Of a stretch of 40,134 nt of DNA, positions 17,952 to 26,322 are shown in pieces. Each line of letters starts with the position of its first letter. Position 1 is the first letter of the stretch. The stretch comes from Rhodothermales bacterium (GTDB lineage: Bacteria; Bacteroidota; Rhodothermia; Rhodothermales; Bin80). A program made the translations under genes and the position numbers. The notes beneath the pieces are model-generated. The model saw only the letters and a program-made list of their open reading frames with translations. It did not search any database and was not told the DNA's origin. The DNA lies in NCBI GenBank assembly GCA_022822185.1, contig JAJECE010000062.1, positions 1 to 40,134 of the forward strand, written 5' to 3'.

Positions 17952-19046
17952 TTAATAGATGAACGGGATCATAGAAAAACGTGCACGCTGCTTGTACTGC
18001 TCCCACAATGCCCCATACTTCGCACTGCACCGACGTTCATCACGCCATGAGCGGTGCAATAACAGCCCCACCAGCCATGCAGTCAAAAGAAACGGCACCC
18101 ACGAGGTAAAGCCAGTCGTGAGCACAAAAGCAAAATAGACACAAATTTCGCCGGTATAATTCAAATGCCGCCCAATCCCCCAAAATCCCGACACCAATAA
18201 GCGTCCCTGAATGGTCTGGGCGGGTTTTCCCCAGATTGAGATCTGCGGATCACGCTTGAAGCGATGTTTTTGCTGGTTCGCCCCCCGAAAAAGCCAGAAT
18301 CCAAACACAAATAACAGAACGAGTGCAACCGCGGCGGGAGTGGACAGCGGGGGGGATGAATGGAGCAGCCACCACCCCGATATACAATAAAAGAATGGCA
18401 CCAGCACATAATCCCCCCAGATCAGCATCCAGCCAAAACGCTCACTCACCAGATCCCAGGTATGAATCATTCCATACTCAAACTGGAAATAATTGAACAC
18501 ATACAGAAAGGTAAACCCCTGATACAGTATCATCGCCAGGGTGAGCTGCCCACTGGCCTCATACTGGGTCACTGCGAAGGAGACATTAAACAGTGCCAGT
18601 GCAATGAGCGATGGGCGGTAACTGAAGAGTTTTAGATTGACTCCAAACCAGACCGGACTATGCTCCACCCCAAAGAAATATCCCCCGAAAAATCCCTGGG
18701 GAGAATCCTCCGTACGGGTTCCTCGCCAATAAAGCCAACCCGCAAGCAGGAAGGCAAACAGATTGGTCACCACAAACAGCGCAGCAAAATGGGTCTGCAG
18801 CGTGGACATCGAAAACAGCCCCGTGAACTGCGCAAGCCCTGCCAGCAGCATGGTGAGCAAGAACAATAAAAGTCCGTTCAGTTTGTAGGCGGGGACCTGC
18901 CCATTCACTGCCGGCCCCTCAAGGACACGCCCCGGCAGCACCATGGAACCCAGAAACAGAAGCAGAATGAAACCGCTCATCATCGCCGCCGCCTCCATCA
19001 AAGAGGTGGTGGATAATTGAGCGGCTATGGACGGAAACGCAGGCAC
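17952..19046 (-). CDS. Sterol reductase, ERG4/ERG24 family (probable C-14 reductase)
   Basis: An integral membrane protein with about eight to nine hydrophobic segments. The C-terminal half carries the family signature LLVSGFWGIGRHLNYTGE, then HRSWRDERRC and the terminal RFSMIPFIY, all typical of sterol C-14 reductases, DHCR7 and C-24(28) reductases. The more N-terminal family motif (GREL-NPR in eukaryotes) reads GVEHSPVWFG here, so Arg of NPR is missing. C-14 reduction of the CYP51 product is the best guess from its position just upstream of cyp51; C-7 or C-24 reduction cannot be excluded. The frame opens at a GTG at 19094, overlapping sdmA by 43 bp. GTG 19046 is preferred because it leaves a 5-bp gap and has AAGGGG 8 nt upstream; ATG 18998 is also possible. 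Confidence 0.85.
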   Translation of the reverse strand: MPAFPSIAAQLSTTSLMEAAAMMSGFILLLFLGSMVLPGRVLEGPAVNGQVPAYKLNGLLLFLLTMLLAGLAQFTGLFSMSTLQTHFAALFVVTNLFAFLLAGWLYWRGTRTEDSPQGFFGGYFFGVEHSPVWFGVNLKLFSYRPSLIALALFNVSFAVTQYEASGQLTLAMILYQGFTFLYVFNYFQFEYGMIHTWDLVSERFGWMLIWGDYVLVPFFYCISGWWLLHSSPPLSTPAAVALVLLFVFGFWLFRGANQQKHRFKRDPQISIWGKPAQTIQGRLLVSGFWGIGRHLNYTGEICVYFAFVLTTGFTSWVPFLLTAWLVGLLLHRSWRDERRCSAKYGALWEQYKQRARFSMIPFIY

Positions 19047-19051
19047 AGCAC

Positions 19052-20167
19052 TTACCCCTTTTTCTCCTTTTCGCGTTCCAGATACTCTCTCCACTTGCGT
19101 ACCGTCACTTTTTGAAAGGACCGTACCACGGGATTCACCTCAATGGGGGCAGAGTCCCAGAATTTGTCGTAGCCTGCCTGTTCGGCTTCCACCGCTACAC
19201 GGTCCTCTGAAAGCAGTGGCGTAATCAGTTGACGATTTGCAATCTTCAAGACCGTGATCATTGCCCAGCGTGGAATACGGATGGGTAGAAGTGGAATCTT
19301 TAACGACCTAAAATAAAACAGGAAAAATGCACGCGTCGTCCGCTCATCCACCGGAAGCACAAAGAGCCAGTGTTTAATCTCATTATCGGTGTTGGACCAC
19401 TGATAGGGATACTCATAACAGAGTTCCATGGAGTTCGTATCAATCCGGTCATGCTCAACAAACAGGCCGGAAATTTTCCCGCGTCCGACCTTCGTATTAT
19501 AGGAAAGGTGCACATTGTCCCCGACAATCTCGTGATGGAGCAGGTCTGCACCTTCGAACGGGCGGTATTTCCGGTGCAGGTAGGCATGTGAAAAATCACT
19601 GACATTGTCGATCACCATGGAATGGTGTGCACAGCAGTCCATGGTAATCGGCACGCAGGCCCACCGGTCCGACCCTTCCAGTTCGGGGATGTCCGGAATC
19701 TGGCGCGTCTCCGCCAATTCCGGATCCCCGGGAAAGAGCCATACCAACCCGTATCGCACCTTGACCGGATAACTTCGAATTCCCAGTCTGGGGACTTTTT
19801 TACGTCCAAAGAGATCGGGAATGCCGACAACGCGGCCTTCCCCGTTATACTCCCATCCATGGTATTCACACACCAGGTTACACCCTTCTACATTCCCAAG
19901 AGAAAGTTTGAGTTGTCGGTGCAGACAGCGATTCTCCAGTGCATGGAATGATCCATCTTCCCCGCGATAAAGGGCAATGGAGCGCTTCCAGAAGACGATT
20001 TCGGTCGCGGTACCCGGCTTCATCTTACACACCTCCTCCACCGCATACCAATAATTGGGGTCCATGCCTGCAGCACGTGCCTGCTGACGCAAATTGCCCC
20101 CCTCTTCAAAGAGAGGCGGCGGGTTCGGGGGAGGGGTTGCCTCAAGTATAGACTGAGTTTTTCTCAT
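19052..20167 (-). CDS. sdmA: Rieske oxygenase, SdmA-like sterol C-4 demethylase component
   Basis: A 371-residue Rieske non-heme iron oxygenase. The [2Fe-2S] ligands are Cys81-x-His83 and Cys100-x2-His103, and the mononuclear iron ligands are probably Asp191, His194 and His198 in DFSHAYLH. In Methylococcus capsulatus the Rieske enzyme SdmA with the reductase SdmB removes one C-4 methyl from sterols. Here an oxygenase and a 3-beta-HSD-like reductase are adjacent within a sterol operon, which makes this the most likely role. Residues 12-25 (PPPNPPPLFEEGGN) are encoded by a palindromic REP-like repeat, so either this repeat is translated or the true start is Met35 (20065), just before the conserved WYAVEEV. 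It lies 12 bp after the sdmB stop. No dedicated ferredoxin reductase is present. Confidence 0.85.
   Translation of the reverse strand: MRKTQSILEATPPPNPPPLFEEGGNLRQQARAAGMDPNYWYAVEEVCKMKPGTATEIVFWKRSIALYRGEDGSFHALENRCLHRQLKLSLGNVEGCNLVCEYHGWEYNGEGRVVGIPDLFGRKKVPRLGIRSYPVKVRYGLVWLFPGDPELAETRQIPDIPELEGSDRWACVPITMDCCAHHSMVIDNVSDFSHAYLHRKYRPFEGADLLHHEIVGDNVHLSYNTKVGRGKISGLFVEHDRIDTNSMELCYEYPYQWSNTDNEIKHWLFVLPVDERTTRAFFLFYFRSLKIPLLPIRIPRWAMITVLKIANRQLITPLLSEDRVAVEAEQAGYDKFWDSAPIEVNPVVRSFQKVTVRKWREYLEREKEKKG
20091..20138 (-). repeat. REP-like palindromic repeat in the 5' end of sdmA
   Basis: On the minus strand this segment runs from a C-rich stretch (ACCCCTCCCCCGAACCCG) into CCTCT-loop-AGAGG at 20101-20116, then a G-run and AATTT. 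Its look matches the small extragenic palindromic repeats of several Bacteroidota and Cyanobacteria, which when translated give runs like NPPPLFEEGG. Only one copy is seen in the window, so its repeat nature is inferred from resemblance rather than shown by multiple copies. Confidence 0.5.
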
Positions 20168-20179
20168 TTGCCTTGATGT

Positions 20180-21253
20180 CTAAGGGATTGGGGATCTGTC
20201 ATCCATGCGTGGAGGTTTTGCACGGGGATTCGTGATAGCCTTGCGTCTGCAATGAAACGCATACGCATCATGGACGGCATCACGGATCGTGGTTGGCTTG
20301 AAATCAAGCTCTCGCTGTGCCTTTGTGGTATCTGCATGGCGACATTGTCTAAGCAGGCGAATGGCTCCCGGCGTAAACCGCTGCGGAACCTGTGGATGAA
20401 ATTTGCTCAGGTAGGCACTTATGGCCTCCGAGAACAGCAGCATCAGTTTGGAGGGAATCCGCCGGCTTGACCGCCTGATACCGGTCACTTCCTCGAATAG
20501 GTCCAGGATTTCGGAGATCGTTTTATACTCGCTGCTAAAGATGTATTTCTCACCAGAACGCCCCTTATGCATACACAAGAGGTGTCCTTCCACAATATCT
20601 CGTACCGCAACAAAGTCAAACCCGCCATCCACATACGCACGAATCTTACCTTTGGTATGATCACACAGGGTTCTGCCCATTCGTGAAGGTAAATAGTCAT
20701 GACCGCCAATGACTGCGCAGCAGGTTGCGACAATCACATCCTGCCCCTTGGCTGCCGCCTTCCAGCACTCCATCTCAACCAGCGACTTGCTGCGCTCATA
20801 GGGCATCATCCTTTCCATGGGATAAAACAGCATCTCCTCGTTACTCGGAGCCGATGGATCATCCAGATCATACCCGACTGCACTGAATGACCCCGTCACT
20901 ACAACCCGCCCCGCATCTACTTCTCTGGCAGCCTGCAGCACATTGCGGGTTCCCACCACATTACATTCAAATACTTCTCTGCGATGTGCCCGATTGCCCT
21001 CAATCGTTGAAATCTTGGCCGCCACATGGTAGACTCCCTGACAGCCTTCCATCGCCCTTCTGGTCGCCTCCAGATCCCGAATATCCCCGTAAACACGCTC
21101 TACCTCAAGACCCTTTACCCCTTCATTGTTATCCTCACGGCGCAGTAATACCCGCACCCGCACCCCGTCTTTCAGAAGCCGGCGTACCAGATTTGCACCT
21201 ACATGCCCTGCCGATCCCGTCAGAAAAACGGGCGGTAACAACGAACCATCCAT
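20180..21253 (-). CDS. sdmB: NAD(P)-dependent 3-beta-hydroxysteroid dehydrogenase-like reductase, SdmB-like
   Basis: A 357-residue extended short-chain dehydrogenase. The nucleotide-binding motif is TGSAGHVG (12-19), the active site is Tyr152/Lys156 (YERSK), with Ser in VTGSFSAVG (119-127). The fold and length match the 3-beta-HSD/isomerase group that includes SdmB and eukaryotic C-4 decarboxylases (ERG26/NSDHL). Beside the SdmA-like Rieske oxygenase it would catalyse the decarboxylation/3-keto step of C-4 demethylation. The ATG at 21253 is chosen because the frame upstream opens only at a TTG (21316). This is the first gene of the sterol operon; AGTATA at 21304-21309 (TATACT on the coding strand) is a -10-like box about 50 bp upstream, without a good -35. 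Confidence 0.87.
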   Translation of the reverse strand: MDGSLLPPVFLTGSAGHVGANLVRRLLKDGVRVRVLLRREDNNEGVKGLEVERVYGDIRDLEATRRAMEGCQGVYHVAAKISTIEGNRAHRREVFECNVVGTRNVLQAAREVDAGRVVVTGSFSAVGYDLDDPSAPSNEEMLFYPMERMMPYERSKSLVEMECWKAAAKGQDVIVATCCAVIGGHDYLPSRMGRTLCDHTKGKIRAYVDGGFDFVAVRDIVEGHLLCMHKGRSGEKYIFSSEYKTISEILDLFEEVTGIRRSSRRIPSKLMLLFSEAISAYLSKFHPQVPQRFTPGAIRLLRQCRHADTTKAQRELDFKPTTIRDAVHDAYAFHCRRKAITNPRAKPPRMDDRSPIP

Positions 21254-21490
21254 CCTCAAATTTTCCAGATCATTTTTTCGGAAGTCAGTCTGAATAGAAA
21301 GACAGTATATCAACAATACTCCGCTTGAACGAACTCCTCAAATAATTGTTTTCAAAGTGCCTGTCATCCCATGTCCAAGGGCACGACGGCATCAATCAGA
21401 TCAAGGGAACCATGGACCATGACCGCTTAGAAGACGGCCGAACTCAACCCTGATGCTCCATGTCCGCCCCGAAAGCCCCTTGCGGGACAT

Positions 21491-21697
21491 CTAGCAGCCT
21501 GTGGATAAAGTCCAGAAAAATCTGAGGAACGCTTTTCGGGTTGGTCTTTGGAGATTAGATTGCTCAAAATAGCCATAGAAGAGAGGTTTTTCGCCCCTTG
21601 GAGTCTCAAAAAGGGCGAAAAATAGATGGTTTGGCCATCTACGACACGCAGTTGTGCTGTCTAATTCTGTGATCATACTTTATCCACGGGCTGCTAG
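21491..21697. mobile_element. MITE-like element, about 207 bp
   Basis: Inverted ends of 21 bp with one mismatch: 21491-21511 begins CTAGCAGCCTGTGGATAAAG, and the complement of 21677-21697 begins CTAGCAGCCCGTGGATAAAG. The CTAG at both outer edges could be a 4-bp target duplication, which would make the element 21495-21693. Inside there is a second inverted repeat (TTTTTCGCCC and GGGCGAAAAA around 21589-21624). The 60- to 66-codon frames here are not a transposase. It is thus a non-autonomous miniature element or an IS remnant, sitting about 240 bp upstream of the sterol operon start. Confidence 0.75.
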
Positions 21698-22023
21698 CCG
21701 CCCGCGGATCCAACGGTAGAGGATGTGCAAGAGCCGAGATTGAAGTGGCTCCTGTCTTAAGCTGTGCAGAGCAAGATTTTTTTCATCACTTGCTGAAAGA
21801 CTGCACCGCGCCCATTCAGCAACACAACCCGTCGATGGCCGCCCCTGGAAGGAACCGGAACCGCATCTCCCCGCAATCACATGCCGCTAATTTAAACCCA
21901 ATCCTCGCATGTCGAATTAACCTGTAATGGTACTTATAAAGTGTTGCAAGGCTGGTGGCTTTCCAGGGCTCCTAACACATCCTGAACTGATTGGCAGAGA
22001 TTCTCACACGGGTCTAAATGATC
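21698..22023. other. Spacer upstream of the LacI gene
   Basis: No supported gene. TATAAA at about 21938-21943 with TCGAAT 17 bp upstream could be a weak promoter. Short minus-strand frames (21680-21880, 21934-22131) have no domains. The stretch lies between the MITE and the palindromes ahead of the LacI-family gene. Confidence 0.35.
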
Positions 22024-22053
22024 GCGGTCTTGACCGCAAATGCCATTAATTAA
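22024..22053. promoter_or_regulatory. Two palindromes upstream of the LacI-family gene
   Basis: GCGGTC-TT-GACCGC (22024-22037) and the perfect 12-bp palindrome CATTAATTAATG (22042-22053) lie four bases apart, 50-80 bp before the regulator ATG at 22104. LacI-family proteins bind as dimers to such dyads and often control their own gene. The dyads are seen; the binding is inferred. Neither has the central CG usual in LacI-type operators. Confidence 0.35.
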
Positions 22054-22103
22054 TGCAGTTTGAAGTATTATTATCCTTGTTGCTTTGTGTTTTTCTTGCT
22101 TTA

Positions 22104-23120
22104 ATGGACTCAACTGTTCGTGATGTAGCACGCCGTGCTAACGTATCTATTTCCACCGTATCCCGTGTACTCAATAATTCTGCCCCCGTCAGTGAAGCCA
22201 AAAAGAGACGGGTATTGAAGGCCATCAAGGAACTGCAATTTACCCCCAACCCGGCGGCCCGGAGCCTCTTAGGACAGGCTACGGGCACGATTGGAGCGAT
22301 CCTCCCCCATATTACAGGGGAGTTTTTTGCCGATCTGCTGAGCGGACTTGACGCGGCAATCAAAAAGCATGACTATCTGTTAATGGTCAGCGCCTCCAGA
22401 CGCCTGGAGCGTGATTTTATTACTGCACTTCGCGGAATGTATAAACGGGTTGACGGACTGATCATTATGGCCCCTGAACTTTCCGCTGAAAGGGTGCTTA
22501 CACTGATTGATTCTACGGTCCCCGTCGTATTTCTCAATACACACTCCGCCACCGATGGAATGTTCTCGATAAATTTCGATAACCGTGACGGAATGGTGAA
22601 AATTGCGCGGCATGTTGCCGACCGCGGACATACATTTGCTGCATTTATCGGGGGCCCGAGCGATGCATTTGATGCACAGGAACGCCAACATGCATTCCTG
22701 GAAACCGTCCCGGACGGACTCAGGGTAATCTGCTATCCCGGCGATTTCACCTTTGAATCCGGTTACAAAAGCGGGCAGAAAATTCTCAGCCTGTTCCCGC
22801 GACCGACCGTGATTGTCGCGGCCAATGATCTGAGTGCGCTTGGGGCAATGCGGGCGCTCCTGGAAAATGGAGTCAGCGTACCCGACGAAATGGCCGTAAC
22901 CGGCTTTGACGGAACCAGAGGGGCGCATTTTTCCACTCCTTCGCTCACAACCGTGAACGTTCCGATTGGAGAATTAGCCGCCAATGCCGTCAGGATTCTG
23001 GTAAGTCAACTCTCGGAGGAGCCAATGGAAACTCCTCCTGAAATCACCGCAGACCTGGAACTGATCGTCAGAGAATCTTCCCTGAAACAGTACCATCCTG
23101 ATTCACATGCAGTCGTTTAA
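22104..23120 (+). CDS. LacI-family transcriptional regulator
   Basis: A 338-residue regulator. The N-terminal helix-turn-helix and hinge helix are clear: TVRDVARRANVSISTVSRVL (4-23), then PNPAARSLLG. A periplasmic-binding-protein-like sensor domain follows, with typical segments GTIGAILPHI, DGLIIMAP, FNTH-type strand, and DEMAVTGFDG near residue 265. It would bind DNA as a dimer and respond to a small ligand, usually a sugar or nucleoside. The ATG at 22104 is chosen over the frame opening at 22053 because the upstream 17 residues are hydrophobic and precede the conserved HTH start. It precedes the CRTAC1/TonB locus in the same direction, which makes that locus the likely target. Confidence 0.92.
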   Translation: MDSTVRDVARRANVSISTVSRVLNNSAPVSEAKKRRVLKAIKELQFTPNPAARSLLGQATGTIGAILPHITGEFFADLLSGLDAAIKKHDYLLMVSASRRLERDFITALRGMYKRVDGLIIMAPELSAERVLTLIDSTVPVVFLNTHSATDGMFSINFDNRDGMVKIARHVADRGHTFAAFIGGPSDAFDAQERQHAFLETVPDGLRVICYPGDFTFESGYKSGQKILSLFPRPTVIVAANDLSALGAMRALLENGVSVPDEMAVTGFDGTRGAHFSTPSLTTVNVPIGELAANAVRILVSQLSEEPMETPPEITADLELIVRESSLKQYHPDSHAVV

Positions 23121-23515
23121 CCCATGCAGTCAGGACTAGCAGACAGATCCTCAAATCAACCTCTGCATCAAATGTATGGAGTCGTCGTACCGGGAGTCCC
23201 TTCGCGACGGTCTGAAGCCCTGTAAGATGCACCTTCGTATCCCCCAGTGCTGTACATATTCCGCCCGCAATCTCAGGAGGCACCGAATGGCATCATGCTC
23301 CTGTTATTCTGCAGCGCGTGGATGAGAGCATGGGGACACCTTTTGACACATCCCCGCATGCAAACCGTTCACTGCGGAGCGCAGCAGCGCCGCGCCTGAA
23401 CCCGCCGTCCGACTGATTTGTCCCTGACGTGAAGCACGCATCTCCCCATCGTTGTAACCATCTGCAGCAGCTGCCCGGAAACTATCCTCCTGCTCCGCTC
23501 TTCCGATTACCGATC
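23121..23515. other. Spacer between regulator and CRTAC1 gene
   Basis: About 395 bp without a supported gene. A perfect -35 hexamer TTGACA is at 23343-23348, but no matching -10 lies 16-18 bp downstream. The CRTAC1 reading frame is open from a GTG at 23429, but the segment before 23516 does not look like a signal peptide. No dyad matching those ahead of the LacI gene was found. Confidence 0.35.
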
Positions 23516-25147
23516 ATGCATACACCCAAACACCTGATCTGCGTACTGGCGTGTTGGGGATTGCTGTACACAGGCTGCACCTCCCCCGAACCGGAATGGA
23601 CATTCACCGAAATCACCCAGCAGGCCGGACTCGGCGAATTCAAACATATCAATGGCGCACAGGGCAACTGGTATATGCCGGAAACTTTCGGCCCCGGCGG
23701 AGCATTCCTGGACTATAATCAGGACGGTCTTGTTGACCTTGCACTGGTCGGGGGACAAGCCTGGCATGATTCCGCGGGCCGTGGAATCTGGCTGTATCAG
23801 GGCACGGGCGATGGAAACTTCACAGATGTGACCGACGCCATGAACCTCTCCCCCATCACGGGCTACGGGATGGGGATCATCGCAGGAGATATGGACCGGG
23901 ACGGAGATGAGGATCTCTATCTCACAAACCTTGAAACGAATTATCTGCTGATCAACGAGGGAGACGGATTTCGGGATGCAACGCTGGAATCCGGTCTGGG
24001 CACAAACTCGGAGTGGAATGTGTCGGCAATTTTTCTGGATGCCAATCGGGATGGCTGGCTGGACCTGTATGTGACCGGGTACGTTGACTGGTCCATCAGC
24101 GCGGACCTGACCTGTACCCGTGACGGCATACAAAAACGTTATTGTACCCCTGAACTCTATACCGGCACCCCCGGGCGCTTCTACCTCAACCGCGGGGATG
24201 GTACATTCATGGAACAAACCCATGCCTCCGGACTTTCGGGATCCGGGAAGACCTTAGGGGGCATCACGATGGATATCAACCGGGATCAGTGGCCGGATAT
24301 TGTCCTTGCAAACGACACAGATCCTGATCAATTATTCCTGAATCTTCAGGATGGTTCGTTTGAGGAAGTAGGGCTTTCCCGCGGGATGGCACTGGATCCC
24401 CGGGGTCGTGCGAGAGCAGGGATGGGCATCGATGCAGGGGTTGTAGATTCCACGGGACAGCCGACCATTTTTATTGGCCACTTTTCGGACCAGATGAACG
24501 GTGTATACCGATACACCCCCGCAGGTTTTTTTGAAGAAAGAGGCGGCAGCAGCGGGATCGGCCCCTTGAGCCTTCCTGCACTCACCTTCGGAATGGCGTT
24601 ACTGGATGCGGATCTAGATGGCGATCTGGACCTGCTGGCCGCAAACGGTCATATCAATCCCCAGACAGGCGAGCGAAGCGATCTAGAGAGTTACAAACAA
24701 CTCCCGCAGCTTTTCCTGAATGACGGTCATGGAGGATTTACCAACGAGGCCCAAAGACTTGGGCTGACGCTTCCGATGGTCGGACGAGGTGCGCTCACCG
24801 CAGATATTGATCTGGACGGGGATGTAGATATTCTGATCACAGAAAATAACGGGGGTGTCCGATTGTTTCGAAATGATCTGCCGCCTGAAACGAACTACCT
24901 GCGCGTCCATCTAGAAGGCATGTCCATCGATGCAACCATTACCCTGCAAACGGGATCACAGAAACAGTTCCGCCGGATTCGGGCCGGGCACAGCTATGCA
25001 TCGCAGTCCGAAAAGGCGGTCACCTTTGGGCTGGGGAACGTCCAGCCTGTTGATACGCTCACCGTATTCTGGCCAAGCGGAGCCGTTACGCGGCAAACCG
25101 ATGTCGCGGCGAACCAAACCCTCCGGTTACGGGAACCGATCCAATGA
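23516..25147 (+). CDS. CRTAC1-family lipoprotein with FG-GAP/VCBS repeats and ASPIC/UnbV domain
   Basis: A 543-residue lipoprotein: after the ATG at 23516 a short signal peptide ends in the lipobox LLYTGC. The body carries at least six Ca-binding FG-GAP/VCBS repeats with DxNxDG or DxDxDG cores (DYNQDGLVDL, DMDRDGDEDL, DANRDGWLDL, DINRDQWPDI, DADLDGDLDL, DIDLDGDVDI), predicting a beta-propeller. The C-terminal 80 residues are an ASPIC/UnbV domain with a WPSG motif. Such proteins are abundant in Bacteroidota-like bacteria near TonB receptors; their biochemical role is not established, and adhesion or substrate binding at the cell surface is a common guess. Its stop overlaps the next start (ATGA at 25144), so the two are coupled. 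Confidence 0.9.
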   Translation: MHTPKHLICVLACWGLLYTGCTSPEPEWTFTEITQQAGLGEFKHINGAQGNWYMPETFGPGGAFLDYNQDGLVDLALVGGQAWHDSAGRGIWLYQGTGDGNFTDVTDAMNLSPITGYGMGIIAGDMDRDGDEDLYLTNLETNYLLINEGDGFRDATLESGLGTNSEWNVSAIFLDANRDGWLDLYVTGYVDWSISADLTCTRDGIQKRYCTPELYTGTPGRFYLNRGDGTFMEQTHASGLSGSGKTLGGITMDINRDQWPDIVLANDTDPDQLFLNLQDGSFEEVGLSRGMALDPRGRARAGMGIDAGVVDSTGQPTIFIGHFSDQMNGVYRYTPAGFFEERGGSSGIGPLSLPALTFGMALLDADLDGDLDLLAANGHINPQTGERSDLESYKQLPQLFLNDGHGGFTNEAQRLGLTLPMVGRGALTADIDLDGDVDILITENNGGVRLFRNDLPPETNYLRVHLEGMSIDATITLQTGSQKQFRRIRAGHSYASQSEKAVTFGLGNVQPVDTLTVFWPSGAVTRQTDVAANQTLRLREPIQ

Positions 25148-26322
25148 GAATTTTTGTGCCGACCATCCTGCTGACCCTTATTGGCTGTACCCCATCAGAC
25201 ACGCAGAAGCCCGATGTCTCTCAGTTTATTCACCGGAGCACTGAAGCATTTCAGGCGGGCAATTACACGGATGTGCTGCGGCTGACCGATTACGCACTGG
25301 CACACAATTCAAATTCCGCGGACGCATACTTCCTGCGCGGGCGGGTTTACTTTGAGCTGGAGCAGTGGCAGAAGGCAGAGGCCGCCTATCTCTCTGTAAT
25401 GGATCTTGAACCGGCTTACCCGGGAGTCCTGCACAATCTTGGGAATGTCTACTATTTTCAGAGGCAGTATCGAGACGCACTGGCACAATTTCTTCAGGCC
25501 GTAAAAGTCAATGCCGCCCCGAACTCGTGGCATGCAGTCGGAGCCGTGTACAACGCCCTGTCCCGCCCCGACAGCGCGGCCGCTGCATTTGAGCAGGCCA
25601 TCCGTCTGGACTCCTCGTACGCACCGGTGCACAGCAGTTTTGCTGATTTCCTGGAGGAGCAGGGACATTATTCCGAGGCCCTGACCCGTAATCAGGCTGC
25701 CCTGACACTGCGCCCCGCCCATCTTCCTGATCTGCTCCGGCAGGGAAGGCTTCTGTTACGGATGGGACATTTTGAGGAAACCATTGCATTTTTGCAGCCG
25801 ATTCCCGCCGAATATCCGCACCATGCCGAGCCCCGGTTTCTTCTGGCGCAGGCATTACAGCAGTCCGGTCGGCTGGATCTATCGGCAAGACTCTTTTCGG
25901 AGGCAGACTCGCTGCGGGAAATTGCGCAAAGGCGTGGACAACTGGCCAATGCTGCAGAATCTCAGCCGGATCATTTTCAGATTCAGGTGGATTATGCCGC
26001 TTCACTCCGCCGCTCCGGCCTTCATGAAGAAGCCATGAAGCGGTACCTCATTGCACAGGCACTCCGTCCGGAAAACCTGAACCTGCAATTTCACATTGCA
26101 ACCCTGGAGATTGACCTTGAACGGCTTGCAATTGCAGAGGAACGGTTACTGCGGATTTTAGCGGCCGACTCGAACTATGTGCTTGCCTGGCTGAGCTTAG
26201 GCACCGTGTACGGAAAAACCAACCGCGCAGACCTGGCAACGGATGCCTACGGGCAGGCCGCCCGTATCAACCCGAATCACCCGGCAGTGCAACAATTCCT
26301 TCCCCGAACGCCTCCCCCGTGA
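25144..26322 (+). CDS. TPR-repeat lipoprotein
   Basis: A 392-residue protein with a lipoprotein signal peptide (lipobox LTLIGC, Cys15) followed by about nine tetratricopeptide repeats. Clear TPR helices include SADAYFLRGRVYFELEQWQK, PGVLHNLGNVYYFQRQYRDA, SYAPVHSSFADFLEEQGHYS and VLAWLSLGTVYGKTNRADLA. TPR arrays are protein-interaction scaffolds. Coupling to the CRTAC1 gene suggests the two act together in the envelope, a pairing also common in other FCB genomes. No catalytic domain is present. A 285-bp gap with a possible promoter follows before the next gene. Confidence 0.88.
   Translation: MRIFVPTILLTLIGCTPSDTQKPDVSQFIHRSTEAFQAGNYTDVLRLTDYALAHNSNSADAYFLRGRVYFELEQWQKAEAAYLSVMDLEPAYPGVLHNLGNVYYFQRQYRDALAQFLQAVKVNAAPNSWHAVGAVYNALSRPDSAAAAFEQAIRLDSSYAPVHSSFADFLEEQGHYSEALTRNQAALTLRPAHLPDLLRQGRLLLRMGHFEETIAFLQPIPAEYPHHAEPRFLLAQALQQSGRLDLSARLFSEADSLREIAQRRGQLANAAESQPDHFQIQVDYAASLRRSGLHEEAMKRYLIAQALRPENLNLQFHIATLEIDLERLAIAEERLLRILAADSNYVLAWLSLGTVYGKTNRADLATDAYGQAARINPNHPAVQQFLPRTPPP

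Noticed and set aside
21427..21880. Short minus-strand frames within and after the MITE as transposase fragments
   Set aside because: The translations show no DDE or HTH motif and follow the inverted-repeat sequence of the element; they are likely chance.
23343..23371. Promoter at the perfect TTGACA before the CRTAC1 gene
   Set aside because: No recognisable -10 hexamer lies 16-18 bp downstream.
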